A stretch of 18,644 nucleotides of DNA from DATKWF01 sp035529715 (GCA_035529715.1 DATKWF010000030.1:1-18644); one strand, 5' to 3'. Shown: positions 1 through 7,589, counted from the stretch's first letter. Program-made: numbers and translations. Notes: generated by a model not told the origin, from the letters alone.

Positions 1-330
1 TGTGGCTCCTCACGGGAGCATGCCCCGCTGGCAATTAAAGCAGCTGGTGTTTCCTGTGTAATTGCCAGAAGCTTTGCCCGCATCTTCTTCCGCAATGCCA
101 TAAATATCGGTCTACCCTTGCTTGAGTGTGAAGAAGCGGTAAATAAGACAGAGGCGGGCGATATTCTAGAAATTGATTTGTCCAGCGGCAAAATTAAAAA
201 TCTGACCAGTAGCGCCACTTTTGCTTCTAAGCCATATCCCCATTTTATGGCAGAAATCATTTCTGCCGGTGGCCTTATTGAATATACCAGGAAGAGATTA
301 GTTAATGGGAAGGTACAGAATGCGATTTAA
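1..330 (+). CDS. leuD: 3-isopropylmalate dehydratase small subunit, 3' part
   Basis: This is the C-terminal 109 residues of the swivel (small) subunit of isopropylmalate isomerase, cut off by the window start. The enzyme interconverts 2- and 3-isopropylmalate, and in the citramalate pathway isomerises citramalate to 3-methylmalate. The fragment opens directly on the family signature CGSSREHAP, which contacts substrate, followed by ARSFARIFFRNAINIGLP, typical of the short LeuD/HacB-like type. The reading frame is open from base 1 to the TAA at 328-330. The next gene, leuB, starts inside its last codons, so the two are translationally coupled. LeuC would be expected just upstream, outside the window. 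The identification is firm. The N-terminal third is not visible. Confidence 0.95.
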   Translation, partial: CGSSREHAPLAIKAAGVSCVIARSFARIFFRNAINIGLPLLECEEAVNKTEAGDILEIDLSSGKIKNLTSSATFASKPYPHFMAEIISAGGLIEYTRKRLVNGKVQNAI

Positions 331-1417
331 TTTGGCAGTCTTACCCGGCGATGGTGTTGGTCCCGAGATTACCGAAGAGGCAATCAGGGTGTTGCGGGCA
401 GCAGGCAAGAAGTCCGGGCATGATTTTGATTTGCGCTACGGGTTGATTGGCGGAATTTCCATAGATAAGGAGGGAACCGCTCTGTCATCAGAAACGTTGA
501 AGATGTGTCGTGGGTGTGACGCGGTGTTATTGGGCGCTGTCGGTGGTCCCAAGTGGGATGACCCAAAAGCTAAGGTTCACCCTGAAGATGGTCTTCTGGC
601 GCTGCGTAAGGGGCTGGGACTGTTTGCTAACCTGCGTCCGGTGAAAGTCTATCCTGAGCTGGTTGACTCCACCAACCTGAAGCCGGAGGTTATTGAAGGG
701 GTAGATTTCATGTTTGTCCGTGAGCTTACCGGCGGTCTCTATTTTGGGCGACCCCACAAGCGGTGGCAGACAGCCAGGGGCTGGCGGGGTGTTGATACCA
801 TGACTTACTCAGCGCAGGAGATTGAGCGAGTGGTCAGGGTTGGGTTTGAGCTGGCTAGGACCCGGCGCAAGAAGCTTATCTCAGTAGATAAAGCCAATGT
901 GCTTGAGTCTTCCCGGCTGTGGCGGCAGGTGGCAGCAGAAGTAGCTGCGGATTTTCCTGATGTGGTGCTGGAGAATATGCTGGTGGATGCCTGTGCGATG
1001 TGGATTATCCGGGAGCCCAAACACCTGGATGTCGTTGTTACTGAGAACACATTTGGTGATATTCTTACTGATGAATCATCAATGCTGGCAGGTTCAATGG
1101 GAATGTTGCCATCAGCCAGTCTGGCCGGAACGCCACAAGAAGGAGCTAATATATTCGGCCTGTATGAACCAATTCATGGCAGTGCGCCCTCACTTACTGG
1201 ACTCAATGTAGCCAATCCCATTGCTATTATTCTCAGCGTTGCTATGATGCTGCGCTACTCCTTTGGTCTGATGAAGGAGGCAAAGATTGTTGAGGAAGCA
1301 GTGTCTGAAGTGTTGCGGGAAGGCTACCGCACCGATGATATAATGTCTAAAGGGAAGACAAGGCTGGGGACAAGGGAGATGGGGGAATTAATTGCCGGGA
1401 AGGCGGGAGGAGGCTAG
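320..1417 (+). CDS. leuB: 3-isopropylmalate dehydrogenase
   Basis: LeuB oxidises and decarboxylates 3-isopropylmalate with NAD+ to give 2-oxoisocaproate. In organisms with CimA it also takes 3-methylmalate to 2-oxobutyrate for isoleucine. The N-terminus has the family motif LAVLPGDGVGPEI. The GRPHKRW segment and the signature beginning NTFGDILTDE followed by GSMGML (about residues 242-262) contain the metal-binding aspartates. EPIHGSAP and NP.A..LS follow, as usual. Length is 365 residues, normal for the family. I place the start at the ATG at 320, which has GGGAAGG six bases upstream and begins MRFNLAVLPGD. An ATG at 305 with its own AGGAAGAG is an alternative that adds five residues. The gene overlaps leuD and ends 3 bases before cimA. 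Confidence 0.97.
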   Translation: MRFNLAVLPGDGVGPEITEEAIRVLRAAGKKSGHDFDLRYGLIGGISIDKEGTALSSETLKMCRGCDAVLLGAVGGPKWDDPKAKVHPEDGLLALRKGLGLFANLRPVKVYPELVDSTNLKPEVIEGVDFMFVRELTGGLYFGRPHKRWQTARGWRGVDTMTYSAQEIERVVRVGFELARTRRKKLISVDKANVLESSRLWRQVAAEVAADFPDVVLENMLVDACAMWIIREPKHLDVVVTENTFGDILTDESSMLAGSMGMLPSASLAGTPQEGANIFGLYEPIHGSAPSLTGLNVANPIAIILSVAMMLRYSFGLMKEAKIVEEAVSEVLREGYRTDDIMSKGKTRLGTREMGELIAGKAGGG

Positions 1418-1420
1418 GAA

Positions 1421-3016
1421 TTGGCGTCAGTCCAGCTTTATGATACTACCCTGCGTGATGGAGCTCAGCGGGAAGGAGTTTCCTTCTCGGTGGTAGATAA
1501 GTTACATATCGTCCAGAAGCTTGATGAGTTAGGCGTCCACTTTATTGAGGGTGGCTGGGCCGGGTCTAATCCCAAGGACGTTGAATTCTTTAACAGGGCT
1601 CGTAAACTGACTCTCGTTAATTCGGTGCTGGTCGCCTTTGGCAGTACCCGGCGACCCAAGGCTAAAGCCAGAAATGATGCTAATCTCCTGTCCTTGATTG
1701 ATATCGGCGTCAAGGTGGTTACTATTGTCGGTAAAGGCTCGGAGTTGCAGGTTACCCAGGTATTGGAAACCACCCTGGACGAAAACCTCAGCATGGTTGC
1801 CGATTCTATACGCTTTCTCAAGGCAAAAGGGCTTTCTGTTTTCTTTGATGCCGAGCACTTCTTTGATGGTTTTAAGGCTAATCCGGCTTACGCTTTGCGT
1901 GTTCTGGAAGTGGCATCTCAAGCCGGGGCTGAGTGCCTGGTGCTTTGTGATACCAATGGTGGTACACTGCCTGGTGAGATAGTAAAGGCCGTTGAGGCAG
2001 CTAGAGCAATGACCGGGGTTCCCCTGGGTATTCATGCCCACAATGACAGCGAATTGGCAGTAGCCAATACCCTGGCCGCTGTCCAAGCTGGTGTCGTTCA
2101 GGTCCAGGGCAGTATCAATGGCTATGGCGAGCGTTGCGGCAATGCCAATCTCTGCTCGGTTATCCCGTCATTAAAGCTCAAGATGGGTATAGATTGTATT
2201 AGCGATGCGCAGTTAGCTAAATTAGCTGAAGCCTCACATTATGTTAGCGAGGCGGCTAATCTTGCTCCCGACCCGTTCCTGCCTTATGTCGGCACCAGCG
2301 CCTTCAGCCATAAAGGTGGCCTGCATGTTTCCGGACTAACAAAGTGGGAGGATAGTTACCAGCATATAGCCCCGATTATGGTAGGCAATAAGCCCAAGGT
2401 ACTGGTATCAGAATTATCGGGGCGGAAAAGTATCATACAAAAAGCTAAGGAACTGGGTTTAGACCTGTCATTAAAAAAAGAGGAAGCCCAGAAGCTTTTG
2501 GAGCAAGTAAAGCTGCTGGAGAGTCGTGGTTTTCAGTATGAGGCTGCGGAGGCTTCCTTTGAGCTGTTAGCCCATCGCGCCAAACCGGATTACAAACCAC
2601 CCTTTGAGTTAGTTGATTTCATGGTGGTGATAGAACGGAGACGTCGTCCCTCCACCCGGAAGAGTCTTGATGATATGTTGTCTGAGGCAATGGTAAAGAT
2701 AAAAGTGGGTGGTAAAATAATGCATACTGCCTCCGAAGGCAACGGCCCGGTTAACGCTCTGGACCAGGCAATGCGTAAAGCGCTATTACAGTTTTATCCC
2801 AGCCTGGCTAAGGTCAAGCTGGTTGACTATAAGGTTCGTATCCTCGAAGAAAGTGTCGGTACCGAGTCTCAGGTTCGCGTCCTCATTGAGTCCAGCGATG
2901 GGGTTGATACCTGGCGAACGGTGGGCAGCTCAGCCAACATTATTGGGGCTAGCTGGATGGCACTGGCTGACAGTGTGGCATACTGGCTGCTCAAGCAGGA
3001 AGCTCGGCAAAAATAG
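1421..3016 (+). CDS. cimA: (R)-citramalate synthase
   Basis: CimA condenses acetyl-CoA with pyruvate to (R)-citramalate, the first step of the threonine-independent isoleucine pathway. The 531 residues show the DRE-TIM metallolyase fold: DTTLRDGAQREG at 8-19 (metal and catalytic residues), CDTNGGTLP at 176-184, GIHAHND at 203-209 with the two metal-binding histidines H205 and H207, and NGYGERCGNANL at 233-244. The C-terminal part (about 395-525) is a LeuA-type allosteric dimerisation domain, where isoleucine feedback inhibition acts in relatives. The long form and the sequence near the start distinguish it from LeuA. The start is TTG, chosen because GGAGGAGG lies seven bases upstream and the protein begins at the expected point. 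It is the last gene of the leucine/isoleucine run; LeuCD and LeuB can process its product. Confidence 0.95.
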   Translation: MASVQLYDTTLRDGAQREGVSFSVVDKLHIVQKLDELGVHFIEGGWAGSNPKDVEFFNRARKLTLVNSVLVAFGSTRRPKAKARNDANLLSLIDIGVKVVTIVGKGSELQVTQVLETTLDENLSMVADSIRFLKAKGLSVFFDAEHFFDGFKANPAYALRVLEVASQAGAECLVLCDTNGGTLPGEIVKAVEAARAMTGVPLGIHAHNDSELAVANTLAAVQAGVVQVQGSINGYGERCGNANLCSVIPSLKLKMGIDCISDAQLAKLAEASHYVSEAANLAPDPFLPYVGTSAFSHKGGLHVSGLTKWEDSYQHIAPIMVGNKPKVLVSELSGRKSIIQKAKELGLDLSLKKEEAQKLLEQVKLLESRGFQYEAAEASFELLAHRAKPDYKPPFELVDFMVVIERRRRPSTRKSLDDMLSEAMVKIKVGGKIMHTASEGNGPVNALDQAMRKALLQFYPSLAKVKLVDYKVRILEESVGTESQVRVLIESSDGVDTWRTVGSSANIIGASWMALADSVAYWLLKQEARQK

Positions 3017-3048
3017 AGCTTATAGAGCTTACTACTACTGTTCCTCGC

Positions 3049-3124
3049 GGTAGCCTGGAATTCAGTTGGATAGTTACAGGTTAGTTCTGACATCTCCATG
3101 ATTGGTCTGTAAAGTCGGCTACCA
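3049..3124 (+). other. degenerate tRNA-like element
   Basis: In the 175-base gap after cimA, GGTAGCC (3049-3055) and GGCTACC (3117-3123) form a perfect 7-bp helix at exactly the spacing of a tRNA acceptor stem, followed by A at the discriminator position. A D-loop-like AGTTGGATAG and a T8 are present. A T-arm with GATTG/AAGTC, four of five pairs, sits at the expected place. The D and anticodon stems do not pair, so a working tRNA is not supported. It may be a decayed tRNA, or simply a long-range hairpin. Confidence 0.2.
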
Positions 3125-3150
3125 ATGAAAACCTTTTATCTTTTTTATAG

Positions 3151-3156
3151 TATAAT
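3151..3156 (+). promoter_or_regulatory. possible -10 box for the four-gene cluster
   Basis: TATAAT lies in an AT-rich stretch about 36 bases upstream of the 3192 start codon. No good -35 sequence is found 16-18 bases upstream, so this is only a candidate. It fits the need for a promoter after the end of the leucine operon. Confidence 0.3.
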
Positions 3157-3191
3157 ATTTTAAGAGGAGACTATTTGAAGGGGCATTGAAC

Positions 3192-3785
3192 ATGGGTGGA
3201 GGAATAAAAAGCGCTCTGGAAATAGCCATGGAAAAAGTGGAAAAGCTGGGCGAGGTTACTGAAGAGGAGCGTCTGAAGTGGAAGTATGTCCCGGAAGGGG
3301 AAAAACTTGCCGCCCGCTACCTTAAGCAGGACATTAATTTAATTGCTGAGCTGGGTAAGTATGAGGAAAAGGCAAAGCGCTACGTTAGTAAGGGAGCGGG
3401 GGATATTCTAATCAGGAATATTAACTTGCCCAAGAATGGCTTGTCCAAAAGAAATAATAGAAAAGCCATGGAAGGTTTAAAAGCGCTGAAGAGCGATAAG
3501 GTTAGTGTGGAAAACATATACAGTCGGATAAGACATGTTTTTGACCACTATGCTGGGCAGGGGGAACAGCAGAAAAAGCAGGCTTATGAATCATTGAAGG
3601 CTGAATTTGAGGCTAAGGTACAGCAGGCAATGAGCCAGCAGTTGGGTTCGTTTGTTGGTGTTAAGATAGATGTGGAAAAACAGCCACAATTCCAGGAGGA
3701 ATGGCACAAACTGTGGACTCAGCTGGACGCACAATATATCAAGCTTTTGGATGAGTACAAACAGGAGCTATCAGCTATAAATTAG
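3192..3785 (+). CDS. unrecognised charged helical protein
   Basis: I do not recognise this 197-residue protein. It is rich in Lys, Glu and Gln, predicted mostly alpha-helical, with coiled-coil-like stretches near residues 8-30 and 120-150. It has no signal peptide, membrane segment, cysteine or obvious catalytic motif, so it is probably cytoplasmic. The ATG at 3192 is preferred because GAAGGGG lies eight bases upstream; a TTG two codons earlier is the alternative. It opens a same-strand run of four genes, nine bases ahead of the next, which suggests co-transcription with the thymidylate synthase homologue and the membrane-anchored protein downstream. Codon use resembles the neighbours and gives no sign of recent transfer. 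Confidence 0.8.
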   Translation: MGGGIKSALEIAMEKVEKLGEVTEEERLKWKYVPEGEKLAARYLKQDINLIAELGKYEEKAKRYVSKGAGDILIRNINLPKNGLSKRNNRKAMEGLKALKSDKVSVENIYSRIRHVFDHYAGQGEQQKKQAYESLKAEFEAKVQQAMSQQLGSFVGVKIDVEKQPQFQEEWHKLWTQLDAQYIKLLDEYKQELSAIN

Positions 3786-3794
3786 GGAAAGATA

Positions 3795-4499
3795 ATGGGC
3801 GTTGATGACGATAGAATTGAATATGCGGTCAGGCATACTGAAATATTGAGGTTGCCCAAGCAGAGCTTGGCTACCTTTGGCACGACCAATATCTACTACT
3901 ACCTGGTTACTGAACCCGCTTACATGGAGCTAACCAAGGATGCCAATGAGACCGTACTTAGAGAAGGCAGGGTAGTTGCGCAAAGACCGAGGGTGGTGAC
4001 CCCTTATTATCTTTCTCGTCTTGAGGGGTTCGGTTCGGATGCTAGAAGATACTTTGAGGCGCTCGTTAAAGCACGCGGCCCGGATACTCCCGGACTGTTT
4101 TACACTTACAAGAATGAGTCTGGAAAACTCACCATAATATCGGATAGGTGGCTAGCAGTTGTTGATAGGCTGAATGCTGAGATTGATAAGCGCAGTGACC
4201 CGCTGGTTGCTATCATTAAAGGTGAGGATGAATTCTGGGATGTATCCTTGCTAAAGTTCATTTATGAAATCACCAGGACTTCGCTGCAGGATAATGTGAT
4301 GCAAATGGGGGCAAGAGGGCTTCTGGATATAGATTCTGGTGGTGTGCCGTTTGATGCCAGAGTCAGAATCAACGAGCTCTTCAGAAGGGTTGCTCGGGGT
4401 GAATATGAACCTCGCGAACTGAAAAGGGAACTTGACCACTGGAACTTGTTTGCGGAGTATGAGGACAGATTCCTTGCCATTTTCAAGAAGAGAAGATAG
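3795..4499 (+). CDS. unrecognised conserved-looking protein
   Basis: This 234-residue protein has no family I can name. It starts at ATG with AGGGAAAG just upstream and follows the 3192 gene after nine bases. The sequence is a mixed alpha/beta type with many aromatic and charged residues: FGTTNIYYYLVTEP near 28-41, PYYLSRLEGFG near 72-82, and a basic, Arg-rich C-terminal half ending KKRR. It has no signal peptide, membrane segment or metal-binding cluster. The TNIYYYLV segment is striking enough to serve as a search seed. An RNA- or nucleotide-binding role could be imagined from the basic tail, but nothing proves it. Its position ahead of a thymidylate synthase family gene is the best clue to its role. 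Confidence 0.8.
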   Translation: MGVDDDRIEYAVRHTEILRLPKQSLATFGTTNIYYYLVTEPAYMELTKDANETVLREGRVVAQRPRVVTPYYLSRLEGFGSDARRYFEALVKARGPDTPGLFYTYKNESGKLTIISDRWLAVVDRLNAEIDKRSDPLVAIIKGEDEFWDVSLLKFIYEITRTSLQDNVMQMGARGLLDIDSGGVPFDARVRINELFRRVARGEYEPRELKRELDHWNLFAEYEDRFLAIFKKRR

Positions 4500-4532
4500 C
4501 TGTCGCTTTGGCTTCACTTAGTCTTTACTAAA

Positions 4533-4548
4533 GCTATATAGGTATAGC
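4533..4548. repeat. short inverted repeat upstream of the thymidylate synthase homologue
   Basis: GCTATA and TATAGC flank a four-base TAGG loop in the 79-base gap before the 4579 gene. It has no T-run, so it is not a classical terminator. It could be a transcript hairpin or a binding site. Confidence 0.25.
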
Positions 4549-4578
4549 CTTAATGCCAAGTTATAAGGATTTAATGCG

Positions 4579-5226
4579 ATGGAAATTGAAGCAATTGAAG
4601 CCAGAGACCTCTCGGAAGCCTGGTTTCTCTGCCTCCGCCAGACCCTGACGGTGGGACATGAGTACAAGATTGAGCGTGGGAGCTATGCCGGCCAGCGGCG
4701 TAAAGAGCTTGACCTTGTTGTCCTTCAGGTAAAGTATCCGGGGACAAGACCATTGGTGCCTGACGTGCCGACCGGGGTGCCACCGCCCAGCACTATGGAA
4801 TATGTTGAAACTTATCTACCTTACCTTATGACGGCACATAGAAGAGAAGGAGAACAGTATACCTATGGCCAGTATCTGGAGAAACAGATAGCCGAGGTAA
4901 TCAAAATGTATCGGGAGGATGGCTACAACACCAATCAGGCTTTCATGGCGGTGGGCGATAGCCAGTCTATATTCCTCTCTGACCCCCCGTGTCTGAGGGC
5001 GATTGATACCAGAATCAGGGATAATAAGCTCAAATTTGTTGTCTATTTTCGCTCATGGGACCTGTGGGCTGGTTTCCCATCAAACCTGGCTGCAATTCAG
5101 CTCTTGAAGGAGTATATGTCCAGTGAAATAGGGGTTGATGACGGCGAACTGATTGCCATGAGTAAAGGTTTACACCTTTATGAGTATGCCTGGGAGTTAG
5201 CCAGGACTACGGTAAGAATGGAGTAG
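4579..5226 (+). CDS. thymidylate synthase family protein, archaeal-like short form
   Basis: Thymidylate synthase methylates dUMP to dTMP using methylenetetrahydrofolate. This 215-residue protein is much shorter than E. coli ThyA (264) and close to archaeal-type enzymes. The active site can be read directly: DPPC with the nucleophile C138, FRSWD with R158, S159 and D161, the LWAGFPSN segment with N169, and GLHLYEY with H199 and Y201. Distances from the cysteine (20, 21, 23, 31, 61, 63) equal those of E. coli C146 to R166, S167, D169, N177, H207 and Y209. Asn rather than Asp at 169 argues for dUMP, not dCMP. YTYG near 94-97 matches the Y94 region. The ATG has AAGGAT eight bases upstream. It sits among proteins of unknown function rather than with folate genes, so a role in housekeeping dTMP supply is likely but not certain. 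No symbol is given because substrate is inferred. Confidence 0.85.
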   Translation: MEIEAIEARDLSEAWFLCLRQTLTVGHEYKIERGSYAGQRRKELDLVVLQVKYPGTRPLVPDVPTGVPPPSTMEYVETYLPYLMTAHRREGEQYTYGQYLEKQIAEVIKMYREDGYNTNQAFMAVGDSQSIFLSDPPCLRAIDTRIRDNKLKFVVYFRSWDLWAGFPSNLAAIQLLKEYMSSEIGVDDGELIAMSKGLHLYEYAWELARTTVRME

Positions 5227-5238
5227 GGTTGGAATCCT

Positions 5239-6495
5239 TTGAGGAATAAAGGATTGAAAAGAGTGTCAAGAAGAATGGGACTGATTATCACTGTCGGAAT
5301 GTTACCAATCATTTTACTTGGCATGAGTTGTGTTCCCGGCCGGGATTTCAATACCCGCTTAAGTTCAATCACAAAGCCCTATAATTTCAGTATCGCTAAA
5401 TGGGAATTAAACACTGTTTTTAGTAGTGCCAAGCAAGCAATCTTGGGCAGAGATAAAAATGCTGATGATGAAGTTAACGGGGTCACGGAGTATTTCTCCT
5501 CTATTGCACAGATAAAAGCCATAAGTTCGGAAATAGAATCAGTCAATGCCGGTACCAAGCAGGGAGATCTGACTTCCCTTGAAGCTGATTTAAATAAATT
5601 ACAGCAGCAAAAAATGGTTTTAGGGGATACGGTAGAGAGGATACTGGAGAGACAGATAAAAGAGACCCTGGCCCAGCAGGGTATCTACAATCCGATAGAT
5701 AAATACATAAGGCTAAAGGTCAACTTCCCGCCCTTAAACTTCAAGCTGGATAAACCCCCTCATTTACTGGTGGTTTCGCCCAGAGACAGGATAGAAAGCA
5801 TTAGAGAGGTGACTCTCCGGCAGAGTATTGATGCTAAGGTAACGGAGAGCATTGAAGCTGGGGTTGACGAATTAGGTGTCTCTTCGCTGGTGGTAGAGCT
5901 TGGTGGTTTTGGTGGCACATATCCCTCTTTTGTTACCAATGAGGCCGGCCTGCAATTTACTATTGATACCGCTGTTGAGGAGTGGGTTCATCAATATCTT
6001 GCCTTTAAGCCGCTGGGTTTTCGGTATCTGCTGGATTTAACCGGTTTGCGCCCGAATTATGAAATTGCCACCCTGAATGAGACTGTAGCCAGCATGGCCA
6101 GCAAGGAAATTGGCTCCATTGTCTGTGAAAATTATTATCCACAGCACCAAAATAACGGCGGTCAAGCTGAGTCGGCGTCAGGTTTTGACTTTAACCGGGA
6201 GATGAGAGAGATAAGAAGGGCGGTTGACAAATACCTGGCTGAAGGGGAAATTGAACAGGCAGAGGAGTTTATGGAACAGAAACGGCAATATCTAGCCACC
6301 AAAGGCTATTACCTTAGGAAGTTGAATCAGGCTTATTTTGCGTTCTATGGTGCCTATGCGGATAGACCAACTTCTATCAGTCCTATCGGGGTTGAGCTGA
6401 GAGCGCTGAGAAGCAAGAGCACCTCATTAAAGGACTTCCTGGAGACAGCAGCCGGGATGACCAGCCGTCAGGACTTGGTAGCCTTTCTCAAATAG
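5239..6495 (+). CDS. membrane-anchored protein resembling a predicted aminopeptidase, zinc motif altered
   Basis: The 418-residue protein has a basic N-terminus and a hydrophobic segment at about 14-30 ending at C31 (LLGMSC). This is an export signal, either an imperfect lipobox or a membrane anchor, so the rest should face outside. A helical stretch with coiled-coil character spans about 90-145. EEWVHQYL (247-254) and LNETVASM (279-286) line up with the HELAHQ and NExxA elements of COG4324-type predicted aminopeptidases. LNQAYFAFYGAY (362-373) resembles their late LNNA..A..Y motif. The first zinc histidine is Glu here, so catalysis may be lost or changed. The start is TTG at 5239; a TTG at 5254 is also possible. 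The gene follows the thymidylate synthase homologue after 12 bases. The family link is my inference from motif order. Confidence 0.7.
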   Translation: MRNKGLKRVSRRMGLIITVGMLPIILLGMSCVPGRDFNTRLSSITKPYNFSIAKWELNTVFSSAKQAILGRDKNADDEVNGVTEYFSSIAQIKAISSEIESVNAGTKQGDLTSLEADLNKLQQQKMVLGDTVERILERQIKETLAQQGIYNPIDKYIRLKVNFPPLNFKLDKPPHLLVVSPRDRIESIREVTLRQSIDAKVTESIEAGVDELGVSSLVVELGGFGGTYPSFVTNEAGLQFTIDTAVEEWVHQYLAFKPLGFRYLLDLTGLRPNYEIATLNETVASMASKEIGSIVCENYYPQHQNNGGQAESASGFDFNREMREIRRAVDKYLAEGEIEQAEEFMEQKRQYLATKGYYLRKLNQAYFAFYGAYADRPTSISPIGVELRALRSKSTSLKDFLETAAGMTSRQDLVAFLK

Positions 6496-6534
6496 ACCTT
6501 ATCATGCGTCTCTGGGAGGATAAGAACCCAAGAG

Positions 6535-6549
6535 TTACTTGAAAAGTAA
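6535..6549. repeat. short inverted repeat ahead of the QueG/RdhA-like gene
   Basis: TTACTT and AAGTAA are separated by GAA in the 112-base gap between 6495 and 6608. A weaker pair, CTTATC (6498-6503) with GATAAG (6519-6524), lies just before it. Neither has a T-run. The first could be an operator for the gene at 6608. The AT-rich stretch that follows probably holds that gene's promoter, but I cannot place convincing -35 and -10 boxes. Confidence 0.25.
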
Positions 6550-6607
6550 TCGCATATTACGTTGAATATGAGTGTTTAATATAACTACTTGAATATGGAG
6601 GTTATGT

Positions 6608-7552
6608 ATGCAGACACTATCACAGGAAATAAATTCGGTGGCTATTACTAATGGGGCTGATATGATAGGTTTTGCCCCTGTTGAACGGTTTGACTGCGGA
6701 CCAGACAAGACCCATCCAAAATATTATATGCCAACAGCTCGTTCTGTAGTAGTTATGGCTATTGGTTATCCGCGCTCCCTAGGTGAAGTATGGGGTACCT
6801 TTGATGAGGAAGGGTATACGCCTACTCCATATATGTGGTTTGGTTTTGCCCAATTAAATTGGGACTTATCTCGCCTTGCATTGAAAATTGCCAAGGTTTT
6901 AGATGCACATGGTTATCGGAGTTTGCCAATTCCCCCGTCAGGCACACTGGTGCAATATAGATACGTTCATGACTTTGATAGATGGAATCGTTATCTGGGT
7001 GACTTTTCGCATAAGCACGCCGCATTGGCGGCCGGTATCGGTACTTTTGGTTGGAGCAACTTGTGCCTCACTCCAGAATTCGGAGCTCGTCAACGTCTCA
7101 TTTCAGTGATAACTGAGGCAGAATTTGAAGCTAAAGATTTGATTCCCTCCGAAGCGCTTTGTAAACCCGAGCTATGCGATTACGCTTGTGTTGAGACCTG
7201 CCCTATTGAAGCACTTAGTAAAGACAAAGCACAGGAATTTACCATGGATGGACAACTTTACAAATACGGAATGCTTGACCACATGCGGTGTCGCTGGTGT
7301 TTGGACGGATTTACCCACGGTTCTGGAAGCCGTACCCATTTTGAGCCGCCTGAAAAAATAACACAGGCTGACTTGGCTAATGCTGCCAGCAACCGCCATA
7401 TTGACGATAAAGGGCTTTTTGTATACACACTAATTGATTTCTGTGGCAAATGCATGCATCAATGTCCAAGCCCGGAGTTCAAATATGTTCCTCGCCCCAT
7501 TAAGCGTTTCCAGGGTCGTACTGGATGCTCTGCAATCACTGCCAGAGAGTAA
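6608..7552 (+). CDS. QueG/reductive-dehalogenase-related 4Fe-4S protein
   Basis: The 314-residue protein belongs to the corrinoid/iron-sulfur superfamily of epoxyqueuosine reductase (QueG) and reductive dehalogenases. GIGTFGWSNLCLTPEFGAR at about 143-161 matches the dehalogenase-like G.G..G.NGL.ITPEYG.R element, which shapes the corrinoid pocket. Cysteines follow: C185, C190, C194 and C198 before Pro, then C228 and C231, then C279, C282 and C286 before Pro. That is enough for two [4Fe-4S] clusters, though the first has unusual CxxxxCxxxCxxxCP spacing. It has no Tat signal, no membrane segment and no HEAT-repeat tail, so it is cytoplasmic and neither a classical RdhA nor a full QueG. The ATG has GGAGG about six bases upstream. 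An alpha/beta hydrolase follows after 37 bases. The substrate is unknown. Confidence 0.75.
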   Translation: MQTLSQEINSVAITNGADMIGFAPVERFDCGPDKTHPKYYMPTARSVVVMAIGYPRSLGEVWGTFDEEGYTPTPYMWFGFAQLNWDLSRLALKIAKVLDAHGYRSLPIPPSGTLVQYRYVHDFDRWNRYLGDFSHKHAALAAGIGTFGWSNLCLTPEFGARQRLISVITEAEFEAKDLIPSEALCKPELCDYACVETCPIEALSKDKAQEFTMDGQLYKYGMLDHMRCRWCLDGFTHGSGSRTHFEPPEKITQADLANAASNRHIDDKGLFVYTLIDFCGKCMHQCPSPEFKYVPRPIKRFQGRTGCSAITARE

Positions 7553-7589
7553 AAAGTCTACATTATTAGTTTTACCAGGGAGGTAAATA

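Noticed and set aside
1465..2086. Long open frames opposite cimA, and similar ones opposite or across other genes
   Set aside because: They overlap strongly supported genes on the other strand or in another frame, have no family resemblance and no ribosome binding sites.
6608..7552. Calling the Fe-S protein a reductive dehalogenase
   Set aside because: It lacks the twin-arginine signal, the usual RdhA length and an adjacent rdhB membrane anchor. The shared G.G..G/TPE.G.R element also occurs in wider relatives.
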